Part shown: positions 10,823 through 20,381 of the stretch, piece by piece
How the letters are laid out: each line of letters begins with the position of its first letter
How positions within the stretch are numbered: position 1 is the first letter of the stretch
Assembly: GCA_009829735.1 (NCBI GenBank)
Contig: CM020620.1
Location: forward strand, 11,963,420 to 12,027,419
Reading direction: 5' to 3'
DNA from: Pyropia yezoensis
Taxonomy: Eukaryota > Rhodophyta > Bangiophyceae > Bangiales > Bangiaceae
Length of the DNA: 64,000 nucleotides
Position numbers and translations under genes: made by a program
The notes under the pieces: generated by a model
Database searches by the model: none
What the model was told of the DNA's origin: nothing
What the model saw: the letters and a program-made list of their open reading frames with translations, nothing else

Positions 10823-12765
10823 TCGTTTCCCGCCGACTTGGCGTCTGAATCTGAGGGCGAAGGGGAAGACGACGAGTCCGAGGACGACGTGCCCGCCCCC
10901 TCCGCCGAGGGTGTGGCGACCGCCACTACCGGTCGAGGTCCACCCTCGCGGCGTGAACGTACTTCGTTCGTAGCCGACTTCTTACTCGCATTCTTAACAA
11001 GTTGTTGAATGCGTTTACTCAACTTGGGGCAATTATATGCCCAGTGTCCATCGGAGTTGCAGTTCCAACACCGATTGTCAGTTCCCGGAGGGGTCTTCCC
11101 GACTGGGGAAGACGAAGAGGTACCCTGGGAAGTTCCCACGGCAGCTACCACCCTTTGCTTGCGGATTCGGCGTGCCTCTCTCAGCTCTCTGGCCTGGCGC
11201 GCCTCCTCGCGTTCCTTGGCCAACTCGGCCTGACGCTCCTCGCGTTGTTCCTCCCGACACTTGCGGTAGGCCTCACCTCTGCGGTAGGCGAACCTAGCCA
11301 ACTCGGCCAGGGTCGCCCGGGCAGTGTTATGCTCCCGGGTCTCCATCCGGACTGACCAATGGAGTCCCTCCACAAACCGATTCTTCACCACAGCTTGTGG
11401 ATGAAGAAACCCACAAAGATTGTTGAGCTTACGAACTCGCTCCGCAAAGGACAACTCGTCCTCAGCCTTTTCTTGGTGAGCTTGGGTAAACTCCTCAACT
11501 TGAGAAGCCAACGCTGCTTCATCCACCATGGCTCTCAACAACCAGTTGACGAGCTCCAAATAGGACGTCACCTCACCAGCGCCTCCACTTGAGGAACTGG
11601 GCATGACGGACATAAGTTCTGTCCGCAGGTCGCCCTTCGTACACTCCTGTAGCATATAGAAAGCCATGCCTTCACTTATGGCATTGTCGTCACAGGCTTC
11701 TGTGAAACGACGTAGGAACTCAAAGACACGGAGGGGGGGAGTTCCATCCCACTCCGCTTTGTGCCCAAAAGAGTGAAGTGCATTCTTCTTGGCACGGCCC
11801 ATGGCTCGGGCCTGGACAGGACCATACGCCACCGACGTTTTGTGGAGGGCGTAGGTCTCGCAGTCAAAGATCCTCTGCTAGACCGGGTTGGCTACCTGGA
11901 TCTTGAGCGGAACCTCACGTTGAGGGAAAAGCCGCTGAGGCACTGGGGTAAGTTGACCCGCAGGGCTTGTCGTCTGCCGCGGTGAGCTTGGTGTAGCCGC
12001 CGGCGTTTCCGAGGGAAACTCCCCCGTGAAGGGCGCACGCCCCACCGAGTACGGTGTGGCTCCCTCGTTGGGAGTCACAGGGGTCGCCCCCTGTTCGGGG
12101 CGGCCCGAGATAGGCGTGAGGGGGGATTCCCGCTGCGCCTGCGGGCTCGAAAGCCCCGATCCGGTCTGGACATTAAGGCCATCTGGCAAACTCGCCACAA
12201 TCTGATTCAGAATAGGATTCGTCATCGTGACCACCAGGTCCGGCAAAGTCTGCCGTAACACATTGGTCGCCTCCCGACGGACAGTTTCCGCGAGGAGTGG
12301 ATTGACGACTCCAGTTGAGTCTCGGTCCGCCTCCGGGAGTCCACCTGAGGGGTAACCACGTTCCTCAGGGGTCTCAACCGGGGGCATGGGCGCGAGCCCA
12401 TCGCTGACCAACGGAGGTCCGCCGTCTTCCGAAAGCCTAGTTGGCGACGGCTCCAAGCCAAAGTTGGCTCCAACCCGAGTGGAACCCGCGGGGATAGTCC
12501 TCTCACCTTGGGACGTTCCCGTTGAGTGTACCACACGGTGGCCAGACTTCGGCCCACCCACATCAGAAGTGTCACCCGAGTGAACTCCCGACTGAGTCGG
12601 GGTGGCCTGTTGCCCGCCCGCACTTCCAGTCCTGCTTGCTTGAGGGACCTCCAGTCCCTCTGCGACCCCATGTATACCTACCTGTGTCTCACCAGTATTC
12701 GAAGGCACTGAAGAACGTGCGTCACCCGTGTACTCCCCAGACGACGGGGGGTCCGAACTAGCCAT
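10819..12765 (-). pseudogene. gag: Gag of element 2, one in-frame TAG
   Basis: A 649-codon frame from the ATG at 12765, interrupted once by TAG at 11878-11880. The N-terminal half is low-complexity (P, S, T, G). After the stop comes the gag domain (F-E-F-L-R-R-F-T-E-A-C-D-D-N, then Y-L-E-L-V-N-W-L-L), closely parallel to Gag of element 1. An E/R/A-rich coiled-coil segment follows, then one zinc knuckle, C-W-N-C-N-S-D-G-H-W-A-Y-N-C. It ends G-N-E-stop like element 1. A C-to-T change in a CAG codon would explain the stop. Without readthrough, only the disordered N-terminus would be made. Confidence 0.85.
10825..10831 (-). promoter_or_regulatory. Predicted -1 ribosomal frameshift site of element 2 (GGGAAAC)
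   Basis: In the gag frame the minus strand reads gcG GGA AAC GAA TGA. The heptamer and its spacing to the stop are the same as in element 1, although the gag sequences differ clearly. A possible 6-bp stem (TGGCCG/CGGCCA) begins about 16 bases downstream, which is further than usual. The overlapping ATG offers an alternative, stop-restart coupling. Confidence 0.72.
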
Positions 12766-12866
12766 GTTGGCTAACGATCCGTATGACACGGTCCAAGTCC
12801 ACCGTTCCTCTGAGCCAAAGGGCCCCCTACACCCGGGTGCACCCGGAGGTGAAGTTTACCTCTGTT

Positions 12867-12882
12867 CCCTGCTGCTCCACCA
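12867..12882 (-). other. Primer-binding site of element 2
   Basis: Minus-strand TGGTGGAGCAGCAGGG follows the 5' LTR by a few bases. It is identical to the corresponding bases of the element 1 site, so both elements use the same tRNA. Confidence 0.75.
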
Positions 12883-12887
12883 AATAA

Positions 12888-13353
12888 GGCAAAAACCTCT
12901 CGCACACGCGACACCCAAGTTGGGGCGGTTTACAAGGGCTGCCTCCCGTGTCGGGGGAACCGGAGGAAGTGCAAGTCGCACACACTCTATCCCTGTTGTG
13001 GGGCAATCCCCCCACTGACAAACAAGAAGATGGTGTTTGGTCCAACAGTTTCTTGGTCGGGACGGGGAACCAGGGCCAAGCCCCGCAGTCCCTCCCCTTA
13101 TCCCCCCAGGGTCCCCTCAGAATCTCGCCACTCAGAATCTCGCACCCCAGCACCTGCCCACCGGGCCACACGAAAATTCAAGACGAGAAATGCAGAAAAC
13201 CCTCAAATCCAAGTTGGATTTACTACTAAGCTAACTATCTTAAACTTAGGGAATATGGACCCAAATGCAGGGGGAGGAACGGGTCAGGCTAGTGGCCTGC
13301 CGCCCCTTGCATGGCACGTGTTGCCCCCCTACCTGGGGGTCAATGCTGCCACA
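12888..13353 (-). repeat. 5' LTR of element 2
   Basis: Gap-free match to the LTR at 4612-5077. At its inner edge the final ACA present in the other copy is replaced by a T next to the primer-binding site, so this end seems to have lost two bases. Confidence 0.92.
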
Positions 13354-15262
13354 GAGAGCACGGGCGTCGTGGCAGAGGGGCCAAAATTTCCCGCCTCCCA
13401 CCACCGCAGGGTGACGCGAGGTGATATGCCACCCGGCGGCAAGAAAAGGGCGCCGACAGAGGGGCGTTAGGAACAGGTATAGCTTGCGAAGGGGATGCAA
13501 GCGTGGTCCTGCTGCTACCCAGCGGCGGGCGGCGCGAGCACCTGCGATTTTATTCAGAGGGGACGAAGGGGGGGGGAATGCAGAGAAAGAGTTGAAGAGA
13601 CGGACGCAGAGGGACGGTGCCATCGTGATGGATCCGGGTCCGGCGAGAGGGGAGCAATAAAATAAATCGAGCAGCCGAGGAATAGCGGGACAAGCGGGCA
13701 TCTAAGCAGGCGCAACCACCGGGGGCGGAAGCACCCTTGTCAAAGGAGCGGTTCAGGCCATCATCGCCCATCCGGATGTCCACGACGAACTGCCGCAGCG
13801 GGGCCAAGACGGAGGGAACAACTAGATCCGCTCCCTTGGCACATTCCGTCGAGGCGTCACACACCTGCTCGGCCGTGAACTGCCGACTCGTGATAGAGCA
13901 CTCATTGAACAGCATGTCCGGACCAAGAAAAGTAGACAGAGCAACCCTCACCTTGGCAGTTACTGGCCTTCACGGTATGTGGATATACCGCATCGCCGCC
14001 CGCTTGAGTTGCTCTCCCGTGGAGTCAAAGCACGGGTTGGTGAAGCCGAAAACCTCCTACTGCATTGGGACACTGGCCTGGGGAACACCAGCCTCCCACA
14101 GCCGCCTCTTCAATGCACCACGCGCACTGCCAGCTTACCGCGGTCGCTTGGCCAGGGCATTTTACAATGCGGCCTCCGCCGTCTCACACCCCTCCGCCAC
14201 GTCGATGGCTCCAAGAGGGACCGGCGGCGGCTCGGATGGGCCAGACGCACCGTCGGAGGCGCTGTCAGCAGCAAACGCTCCCAAACAACGCGCAACTGGT
14301 CGGCTCAATCCTTGGTCCTGGAGATCAGCCGCCACACCAGCCGCGGTGCTGACGTGAACGGAGGCGGCGGCACCCCCGAGGCCAGCTCCATCGACCACAG
14401 TGGACTGGGTAAGATGAGCCCTCAAATGTCCTCCAGCTCGGCAGACAATGTCCCCCTAGCGGCGCTGAGCCACCTTCGCGCGCTCCTTCCGCTGGCGCAC
14501 CGTCGGCGCCAACTTCTCCAACGCCGCCGCGGCACTCTGCTGCATGGCCGCAGAATCGTGGCTCGGACAAGAAAAACGCACAGGACCCCCAGGCTGCAAG
14601 GGCGCCGCCAACGTGTACACGGAGTGCCCTTTCCCAATGCAATGAGCGCAAGCAACCATACAGGCGGCGCACGTGGCCGCCAGGCAACAGCAGAGGTAGT
14701 CGCCAAGGTGCAAGAGAGGACAGCGACGGGCATCGTGCCCCACCAGGTGGCATGCTCGGCACTGGCGCCCTGGCGGTGCCCCTGCCAGAACAGAATGGGA
14801 AAGAACGGAACGGGGAGACACAGCAAGGCACGAAGAAGCGCAAAATCGGACGGTCAGGGGCTCGTGGACAGTTAGATACCACGTCAATGGTTCCTGCAAC
14901 TGATCCTGCCTCGCTCTGTTTTGTCGTATGCCGACGGCAAGAAAGAGGAGAACGATTACACAGGCATACCATCTTGGGATGATCCAGAGGAGGACGCGTC
15001 GGAGGCGTTGGCGTCCGAAATGATGCACAACTGGGGCACGTCGGCGACGCCATGGCGAGGATTGTGCGCGACTCGAGGTGACCCGGCGACGGATCCGGCG
15101 CCAGCGACGGCGATGGCCGTCATTCAGACCGTCGTCGGTCAGTCGCCATCCATCTCGAATAATTTTCGGTCAATATCAAACGAGAAACTTCCTGAAAAGC
15201 AGAGTACATAGCACTTATATCGTGAAAATGCAAAGTTATTTTTAAAAGTGTAACTCCCACTG
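13354..15262 (-). pseudogene. Transposon debris with a Cys-rich zinc-knuckle ORF
   Basis: No intact gene is seen here. A minus-strand frame ending at 14456 contains a clear CX2CX4HX4C knuckle (C-R-A-C-H-L-V-G-H-D-A-R-R-C). A dense Cys/His cluster follows (C-C-C-L, C-A-A-C, C-A-H-C, C-P-S-H-D), and the frame ends in a basic helix. Its upstream part is hydrophobic and not recognisable. A second short minus frame, 13550-13951, has protein-like composition but no recognised domain. The position next to TNP2 fragments on the same strand suggests these are distal parts of one decayed CACTA-like element. An independent host remnant broken by element 2 is the alternative. Confidence 0.4.
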
Positions 15263-15310
15263 TTGTTCTTGTTCTTGTCCGGATCGGCCAAAATTGGGAT
15301 AACAGCAATA
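15263..15310 (+). repeat. Fragment of a dispersed inverted-repeat element
   Basis: Contains GTTCTTGTCCGGATCGGCC and AAAATTGGGATAACAGCAAT, close to the right arm at 27850-27891 and, inverted, to sequences near 25240 and 27435. It is one end of a MITE-like family that recurs in this window. Confidence 0.6.
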
Positions 15311-15428
15311 CGTAGCTTCCAACGGACGGTCAGAGACTGTCATATACTTTCGGAACAAGGCGGGCTACCTTCTCGGAACTGGCTCGATTAGCACCTGTTT
15401 CGCGCCTCCGAGCCAATGGGAAGGCGTT

Positions 15429-16307
15429 CTAGATGGTAAATCCCAATTGCCGCCATGCCTCGAATCCGTCCGTAGAACTCGACAGAGCAATGGATACATT
15501 TGAGTTTAAAAGTCCTCTTGCCACAGCAGTGCAAACGTTTGAACCATCGTACCAGTCGCTTACGCCAGACACAGGCTGTGTAGCAGCCTGTCTGGCCTTG
15601 GCAATGGCGTCCACCGTACCGGGTCCCAGCTCCCTGTCGGCCAACATGGCCGTGAGCCATGCCGTCAACGACCAATACTTCACAGGCCGGGCAGGCGCCC
15701 CATCGCTCTTGTACCTGGGAGCACCTCACACATCGCATGAGGACGCATTCTCCCGACTCCCTGTGAAGGCGACACAGCCCTTTGGACAAGCATGGACTTA
15801 ACGGTCCTCCAGGTGGACGCTTGCGTTGATAAAAGTGTCTTGCTTATACCGTGTGCAATACGAAAGGAGACGGATTCGCTGGCGAAGGTAGTCACGGACC
15901 GCATCACCCGTCAAGTTGTGTTCGGTGGCGAACGTGTAGGCTACAAAGTCGTCCACCAAGCTGGTAAACTGGTCGACGGGAAGGACCACTCTGTTGACCG
16001 GCACTGGTGGCGCCACCTCCTCGGCGACCAACTGGTAGGGCACGTCTTCTTGTTCATTGAAGCGTTCTTGCTCAGAATCAGAAACTGACGAAAACCTTGA
16101 GTTTGAAGCGTCATCGAAGAAATCTGCACTGTAAGCCGAGTACGAGTCACCCCAGTCCTTACCGGCGTCGCCCCCTCCACCTGCGTCGTTCCCATCAGCC
16201 GCCGCGCCATCGTCGTTGATTCCCCACCCACCGCGCCCCACCGGGAGTACACCAGGAGCGGCCCACGGATGGTAGTCACCGGGGGGGCGGGAGACTGAAG
16301 CAACCCT

Positions 16308-16349
<42 letters not shown>

Positions 16350-16551
16350 GGGCAGAGGGAGAAATCGAAGCAGCAGCGGGGGAGGGGGGTGGGGGGGGTT
16401 GCGCAGAGCTGCCGGCGCCCTCCCCCAGCTTAGCCTCCTCCAGTTGTTGACGAAAGAATGTCGCCCTGCTGACGAGTCGGCGGCGCTTTTGCTCGCCGCC
16501 GCTGCATTTGGTGCATGGGCACGGCCTGTAGTAATCTCCAGAGTCCCCCAT
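15429..16551 (-). pseudogene. TNP2 (Transposase_21/CACTA-type) transposase remnant
   Basis: The minus strand holds, in the order of TNP2 transposases: an N-terminal C-P-C-x-x-C block followed by basic residues (as in transposase-associated domains; ATG at 16551), a proline tract encoded by the G41 run, a helical linker (V-D-Q-F-T-S-L-V-D-D-F; 15798-16241), a C-V-R-C ... C-P-A-C pair, and the catalytic-region signature D-W-Y-D-G-S-N-V ... L-S-S-S-T-D-G-F-E-A-W. These lie in three frames with stops between, so at least three frame disruptions exist and the rest of the DDE core is missing. CACTA elements move by cut-and-paste; terminal repeats were not located. The family call rests on the order of several motifs and is fairly safe. 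The gene is dead. Confidence 0.65.
16308..16348 (+). repeat. Uninterrupted G41 homopolymer
   Basis: Forty-one consecutive G on the plus strand (C on the minus strand, read as polyproline in the TNP2 remnant). It is likely to vary in length and to be hard to sequence, and is a strong G-quadruplex candidate. Confidence 0.95.
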
Positions 16552-17478
16552 GAGGCGCCTGTTGAAGTCCTTGGTGAGGATCAGGGGCAGACGCACAGGA
16601 GGAGGACAACCTGAAAGAGCACATACACAAAGGGATGGTCACGGCACAGACAGGGGTTCAGCAAAGAGTACTTGTACAGAGGAATGGTCGTGGCAGACAA
16701 AGGATTAGAAACCTGCTAGTTGAGCCAGTTGCGCGCAGGAGCTGAACAAACGGGCGCCGCAGAACGTGCTGGGGCGCATCATGACAGCGAGCTCGCGGTG
16801 TGACAGAGTGACCAGGCACTGACCAGAAAAGTTGTGCTGGCTGGTGCAGGGTCACGGGTGCGGCAGGCACAGAAGGGGCCGAGCGCAAAGCACGAGGGGG
16901 ATGTGGAGGGCAAGCGCCGAGGGTAGACGCTGAGCAGGAGTGCAGTGGTGGCAAGTGCTCCGACTGAGTGTGGCCGTTGGCACTGGTAGACGGCGTGAAT
17001 ATGTGCCCCGAGCCCCGCATGCCTCTCTTATATGGGCGGGTCGGCGTGCGTGGGGTGACTGGATGGAGGGTAGATTGAGTAACTGGATTGTGGCCCTGAG
17101 TGATGAAAGGGACGGCTATTTGTGAGCTCAGAGCGACACGTGCCAGACGTGAGGTCGGGGAGCCACAACCCTTGGAGCAGCGCTGGAGGCACCCGGAAGC
17201 GTCCAGGAAGTCCCACGCTCAGGCCATGACCCTTGTTGGCCTGAATGGGCCACGTTTCGACGCCAGCTCGGACAGATCCCGGCCTGAGTCCATAGGTAGC
17301 CTGCCTCCGAGACTATGCAACGAGCAGACTCGTGGCGCGATCCACAAACCTCCTTATCAAGGATGAAACGTAGGTATCGAGGTCGTAAAACCTGGATATC
17401 GAGTTGTTCTTTTTTTTGTAGGGCACGCACTTGGAATGTGTCGGACGGTTGGGTGATGCCTATGAGATCATGCAGATG

Positions 17479-18040
17479 ACGTGTGAAGTGTGTGAAGTCA
17501 GCCGCCGTGAAGGACCTCCTGCTGTAGCGACTTCACTTCTCGCGGCAGGGCCAGCAGGACAATACAAGTGCAGATGACTTGAGAGACAAGCCTTTGCAGG
17601 TTATGTCGTGCCCGGTGTAAAACAGAGAAGCTGAATAAAAGTTAAACGAGAAATGTGAAAGCGCAATCCAACATGATTGCACACCGTCTGAAGGCGTGTT
17701 CGGCAGCGTCCCGTGGTGTGCAACAGAATGGTCGAGTGGCCGAACAAGGCACTCACTATTCCTCTTCGGTGTTTTGACAAGATCTTGCGGGGTGTACAGT
17801 GCGACCCCTCACTTGCCCTGGGGTAGACCAAGGAGGTGGCCCCCCTTCCAGTGTCCGACAGTTGTCCTGAGATGTTCAGATTTCAGCGATCTGGACGGTA
17901 TGAGCCAATCAGCACCCGTCAATCGCCCGAATATGAGCCGCCCGGCCGGGCCACTTCACGCGTACCCCCCCCTCAGTTGTGCCGATCGGCACAACTGCGG
18001 GGCGGCCAAGTGAGGGGTCGCACTGTAGAACGGCCCTTAC
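17479..18040 (+). repeat. Dispersed repeat, copy 1, interrupted by a MITE
   Basis: Bases 17479-17796 and 18026-18040 align with 25505-25830 at moderate identity (shared landmarks: CAGCAGGACAATACA, GAGTGGCCGAACA, ACGGCCCT). The alignment is broken only by the 229-base insert at 17797. No coding capacity is seen. Confidence 0.7.
17797..18025. mobile_element. Small Tc1/mariner-type MITE with TA target duplication
   Basis: A 229-base insert with perfect 19-base terminal inverted repeats, CAGTGCGACCCCTCACTTG, flanked on both sides by TA. The CAGTG start and TA duplication fit Tc1/mariner elements. The related repeat at 25,8 kb has the site empty with a single TA (25813-25814), which directly proves insertion. 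No ORF; non-autonomous. Confidence 0.88.
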
Positions 18041-18361
18041 GCTTGCCGATTCCTATGATTTCGACTCATCGCGCCCCAGGCGCGATTCGCTGCCCTACGG
18101 AGCTAGCTCCCGCGACGTGAAGACGAAACGCTTAAATCACGCCGTGTGGCGAGCTTGAGATGACATCTGCAACCCATTGTGTTGTCAACTCGACGGAAAA
18201 AGCAATGTAAGATGTACTCATATTGCTCATTCGAGACGAACTTCAGAGGACTTGAAAACTAGTTTGCGTCTTCTTGAGGTGTGCTGCTTCACTATCTTAC
18301 TTCAAGGGACATCTTGGTGAGCGAAGTGTTTGTGACGCACGCTCAGGTGTGCGCCGCCGCC
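18028..18361 (+). other. Upstream region of the SRP54 M-domain-like gene
   Basis: This stretch of 334 bases has no recognisable gene. It presumably contains the promoter of the gene starting at 18362. I see no convincing TATA box. Confidence 0.4.
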
Positions 18362-19255
18362 ATGGCTGCCCGCGTCGTGCTGACGCACGTGGCCGCTGGC
18401 GTGCGGCCGGGCGTATGCCCTTCGAAAAACCGCGCTGCTTCGAGATGGTGTTCATTGCAGCTCGCGAGGGAGGCGACTCGTCGGGATGCAGCCGCTGCTG
18501 CCGGGCGACCTGCCATTCGAGACATGGACGTCAACGCCTTCAACCGCAGCTCGGCTAGGCGCCCACTCCCGGTGTGCCTGATGCATTCCAGCCGCAGCAC
18601 GTCTTTTGGTGGAGCGACTCTTTTCCGCGAGGACTCCTTGCGGCAGCCGATTGTGACGGCTGTTCCGGCAACGTTGGTAGCACCGGCGGCTGCGGCATCC
18701 TCGAGGCGTCACTTGCACGCCACAACTTCCCCCCGCGGCCTTTTCTCGTCGGTCGGTGACACCTACCAAAAAATGAAGCTGGATAAGGAGGTGGCACAGG
18801 CTTCTGAGGCATTTGCTCTCACCCTGAAGTCACTGGTGGATCTAGGCCGCCCCATGGACGCAGACGCGTACCTGGCGATTGTACAGGAGGGCAAAGCTGC
18901 TGCTGGCCTGGATGGCTGGCGTGCGTCGTTGCCTTGGGTGGCCTCCTCGGCGGCGGTCGCCGAGGTCACTGAAGTCGAGAAGATGATTGCCGCCATGACG
19001 CCTGCCGAGCGGCGGCAGGTGCGGCTGCTTGGCGGCGCCGGAACGCGGCGCGTGGCCGAGGCGGCGGGGGTTGAAGCAGCAAAGGTAGAGGGAATGGTGA
19101 AGAACGTGCAAACGATGCAGGTCCTTCAGAAGTGGCTGCGCAAGCGCAAAGCGTCGGGGCGGGCGCTGCCCACGTCCCGCAAGGAGCTCCTGGTGATGAT
19201 GGCAGCGCCGGGTAGCGGGGCGACGATGCACATGCACGCGCAGCGGGGGACATGA
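18362..19255 (+). CDS. SRP54 M-domain-like protein, probably organelle-targeted
   Basis: A single-exon, 297-residue protein. The ATG at 18362 lies in a GCCGCCGCCATGG context, better than the in-frame ATG 81 bases upstream. The first ~140 residues are Ala/Arg/Ser-rich with few acids, like a mitochondrial or plastid leader. From about residue 150 it resembles the methionine-rich M domain of SRP54/Ffh: E-V-E-K-M-I-A-A-M-T-P-A-E-R-R, then G-G-A-G-T-R-R-V-A-E-A-A-G, V-E-G-M-V-K-N-V-Q and a basic tail with G-R-A-L-P. The NG GTPase domain that normally precedes the M domain is absent. In SRP the M domain binds 4.5S/7S RNA and signal sequences; here a role in organellar RNA or ribosome association is possible but is inference. 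No introns and no close gene partner. Confidence 0.65.
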   Translation: MAARVVLTHVAAGVRPGVCPSKNRAASRWCSLQLAREATRRDAAAAAGRPAIRDMDVNAFNRSSARRPLPVCLMHSSRSTSFGGATLFREDSLRQPIVTAVPATLVAPAAAASSRRHLHATTSPRGLFSSVGDTYQKMKLDKEVAQASEAFALTLKSLVDLGRPMDADAYLAIVQEGKAAAGLDGWRASLPWVASSAAVAEVTEVEKMIAAMTPAERRQVRLLGGAGTRRVAEAAGVEAAKVEGMVKNVQTMQVLQKWLRKRKASGRALPTSRKELLVMMAAPGSGATMHMHAQRGT

Positions 19256-19502
19256 CGCATAAGCGGATCGGCGATTGTCGTTGAGCAAGGCGGTGAGGGA
19301 CATGAGGTGGTGCTTGATGTTGGAAGGCAAGCCCTTCCCTGCTGGGGGAGCTTGCCTTTAGCTGAGACAGTCTCGTTGATGACGTTAGTGGTGGCAGGGC
19401 ATGTGTGGACAGTCTGGAAGCCCAACTTGTGTACAGGCGCGCAGACGAACACGCCGTGGAAACCACAGCAACAGAGGCAGTGTGAGAAAAGAGTGTACAA
19501 AT

Positions 19503-20381
19503 TTAAAACTTCTCGGCCTTGAGGCCGTCCAGGATGTAGTAAAACGTCGGGTAGGTGGCGCCGTCATCATACTTCGCCATCACCAGCCCCGCATCCGGGT
19601 CGCAGGACTTGCCCATGTAAAAATCGTACTCGCTGAACTCCTTCAGCATTTTGGGGATCCACTCCTTCATGCCAGCCATAAAGCCGTCAGTCTTGTCCGG
19701 CGCGTTGGCGTCGAGGTGGCCCTTGACCTTCTTCAGGTACTTCTTGATTACCAGCTGGAAGTCCTTCTTGGTCATGGGGCACGACTGGAGACCAAAGCTG
19801 TGCACCACAATGTTGACCTGCGCCGTTGCCTCATCGTCGCCAGGCGCTTCCTCGTCATTGTTCTCAATACCGAAGTCCTCTCCACCGGCAGAGATGTTGT
19901 ATGAGTCGCACACAAGAAGCAGACCATTCGCCTCCTCCCGCAGATTCTTCATGGCGTCCGAGCACATCTCATCCTCTGTAGGGGTACACAGGTGCGCGAA
20001 AAAGGCGATGAAGCAAGAGGGAATGAGAGCGAGCAGAAACACCAAACACGACGCCACCGGCAAAGGAGAATACGCCGAAGGGAAGGCAATTGGGAGGAGG
20101 GTACAGAGAGGTATGAGGCCACTCACACGGAGGGAACGTGCAGCAGACCCCCCATGAGAAGCACCACGATAGACCGAAATCATAACAGAAAAGACAACAC
20201 CAAGCGCGTCAGGTACTGCCTCCAACCGCGCCCAGTGCAACAATCATAACGCCACCATAAGTGGCGGCCCTGCCACAGCAGCCGCACACCTCGTCCGGCA
20301 AAAAGTGCCACGCCAACGGGGTCCCACCACCGACGCTGAGCCGGATAGCATACCGGTAAACACATCCTTGAACACCTTCAT
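19503..20381 (-). CDS. TCTP: Translationally controlled tumour protein (TCTP), two exons
   Basis: Exon 1 (20381-20354) encodes M-K-V-F-K-D-V-F-T and the first base of the next codon. An intron of 378 bases runs from 20353 (GTATGC) to 19976 (CTACAG). Exon 2 (19975-19503) begins with the rest of the E codon and D-E-M-C-S-D and runs to the stop. The spliced protein is 166 residues, the normal TCTP size. TCTP marks seen: the N-terminal D-E-M block, an acidic flexible loop (E-N-N-D-E-E-A-P-G-D-D-E), D-F-Q-L-V-I-K-K-Y, a helical hairpin and the C-terminal P-T-F-Y-Y-I-L-D-G-L-K. TCTP is an abundant cytosolic Mss4-fold protein tied to growth control, translation-factor and small-GTPase regulation, and Ca2+ binding. 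Splice sites were inferred from frame and consensus; the joined sequence fits the family exactly at the junction. Confidence 0.93.

Larger units (their letters stand above)
4609..13353 (-). mobile_element. Complete Ty3/gypsy chromo-LTR retrotransposon (element 2)
   Basis: Two direct repeats lie 8276 bases apart and enclose, in minus-strand order, primer-binding site, gag, protease, RT-RNaseH-integrase-chromodomain, an antisense frame, and a purine tract. That makes an 8.7-kb element. LTR termini are TGTGGCA...TGCCACA. The flanks are GAGTG on the left and GAGAG on the right (plus strand), an imperfect 5-base target duplication with one mismatch. I count about six differences between the LTRs over 466 aligned bases, so the insertion is moderately young, yet gag and pol contain at least five in-frame stops. 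The element is therefore probably not autonomous. Confidence 0.9.

Noticed and set aside
4604-13358. Exact target-site duplication for element 2
   Set aside because: The flanks GAGTG and GAGAG differ at one base; recorded only as an imperfect candidate.
14325-15053. A 242-codon minus-strand frame
   Set aside because: Overlaps the frame with the zinc knuckle and Cys/His cluster, which has the better protein character; this one is C/R/P-rich noise.
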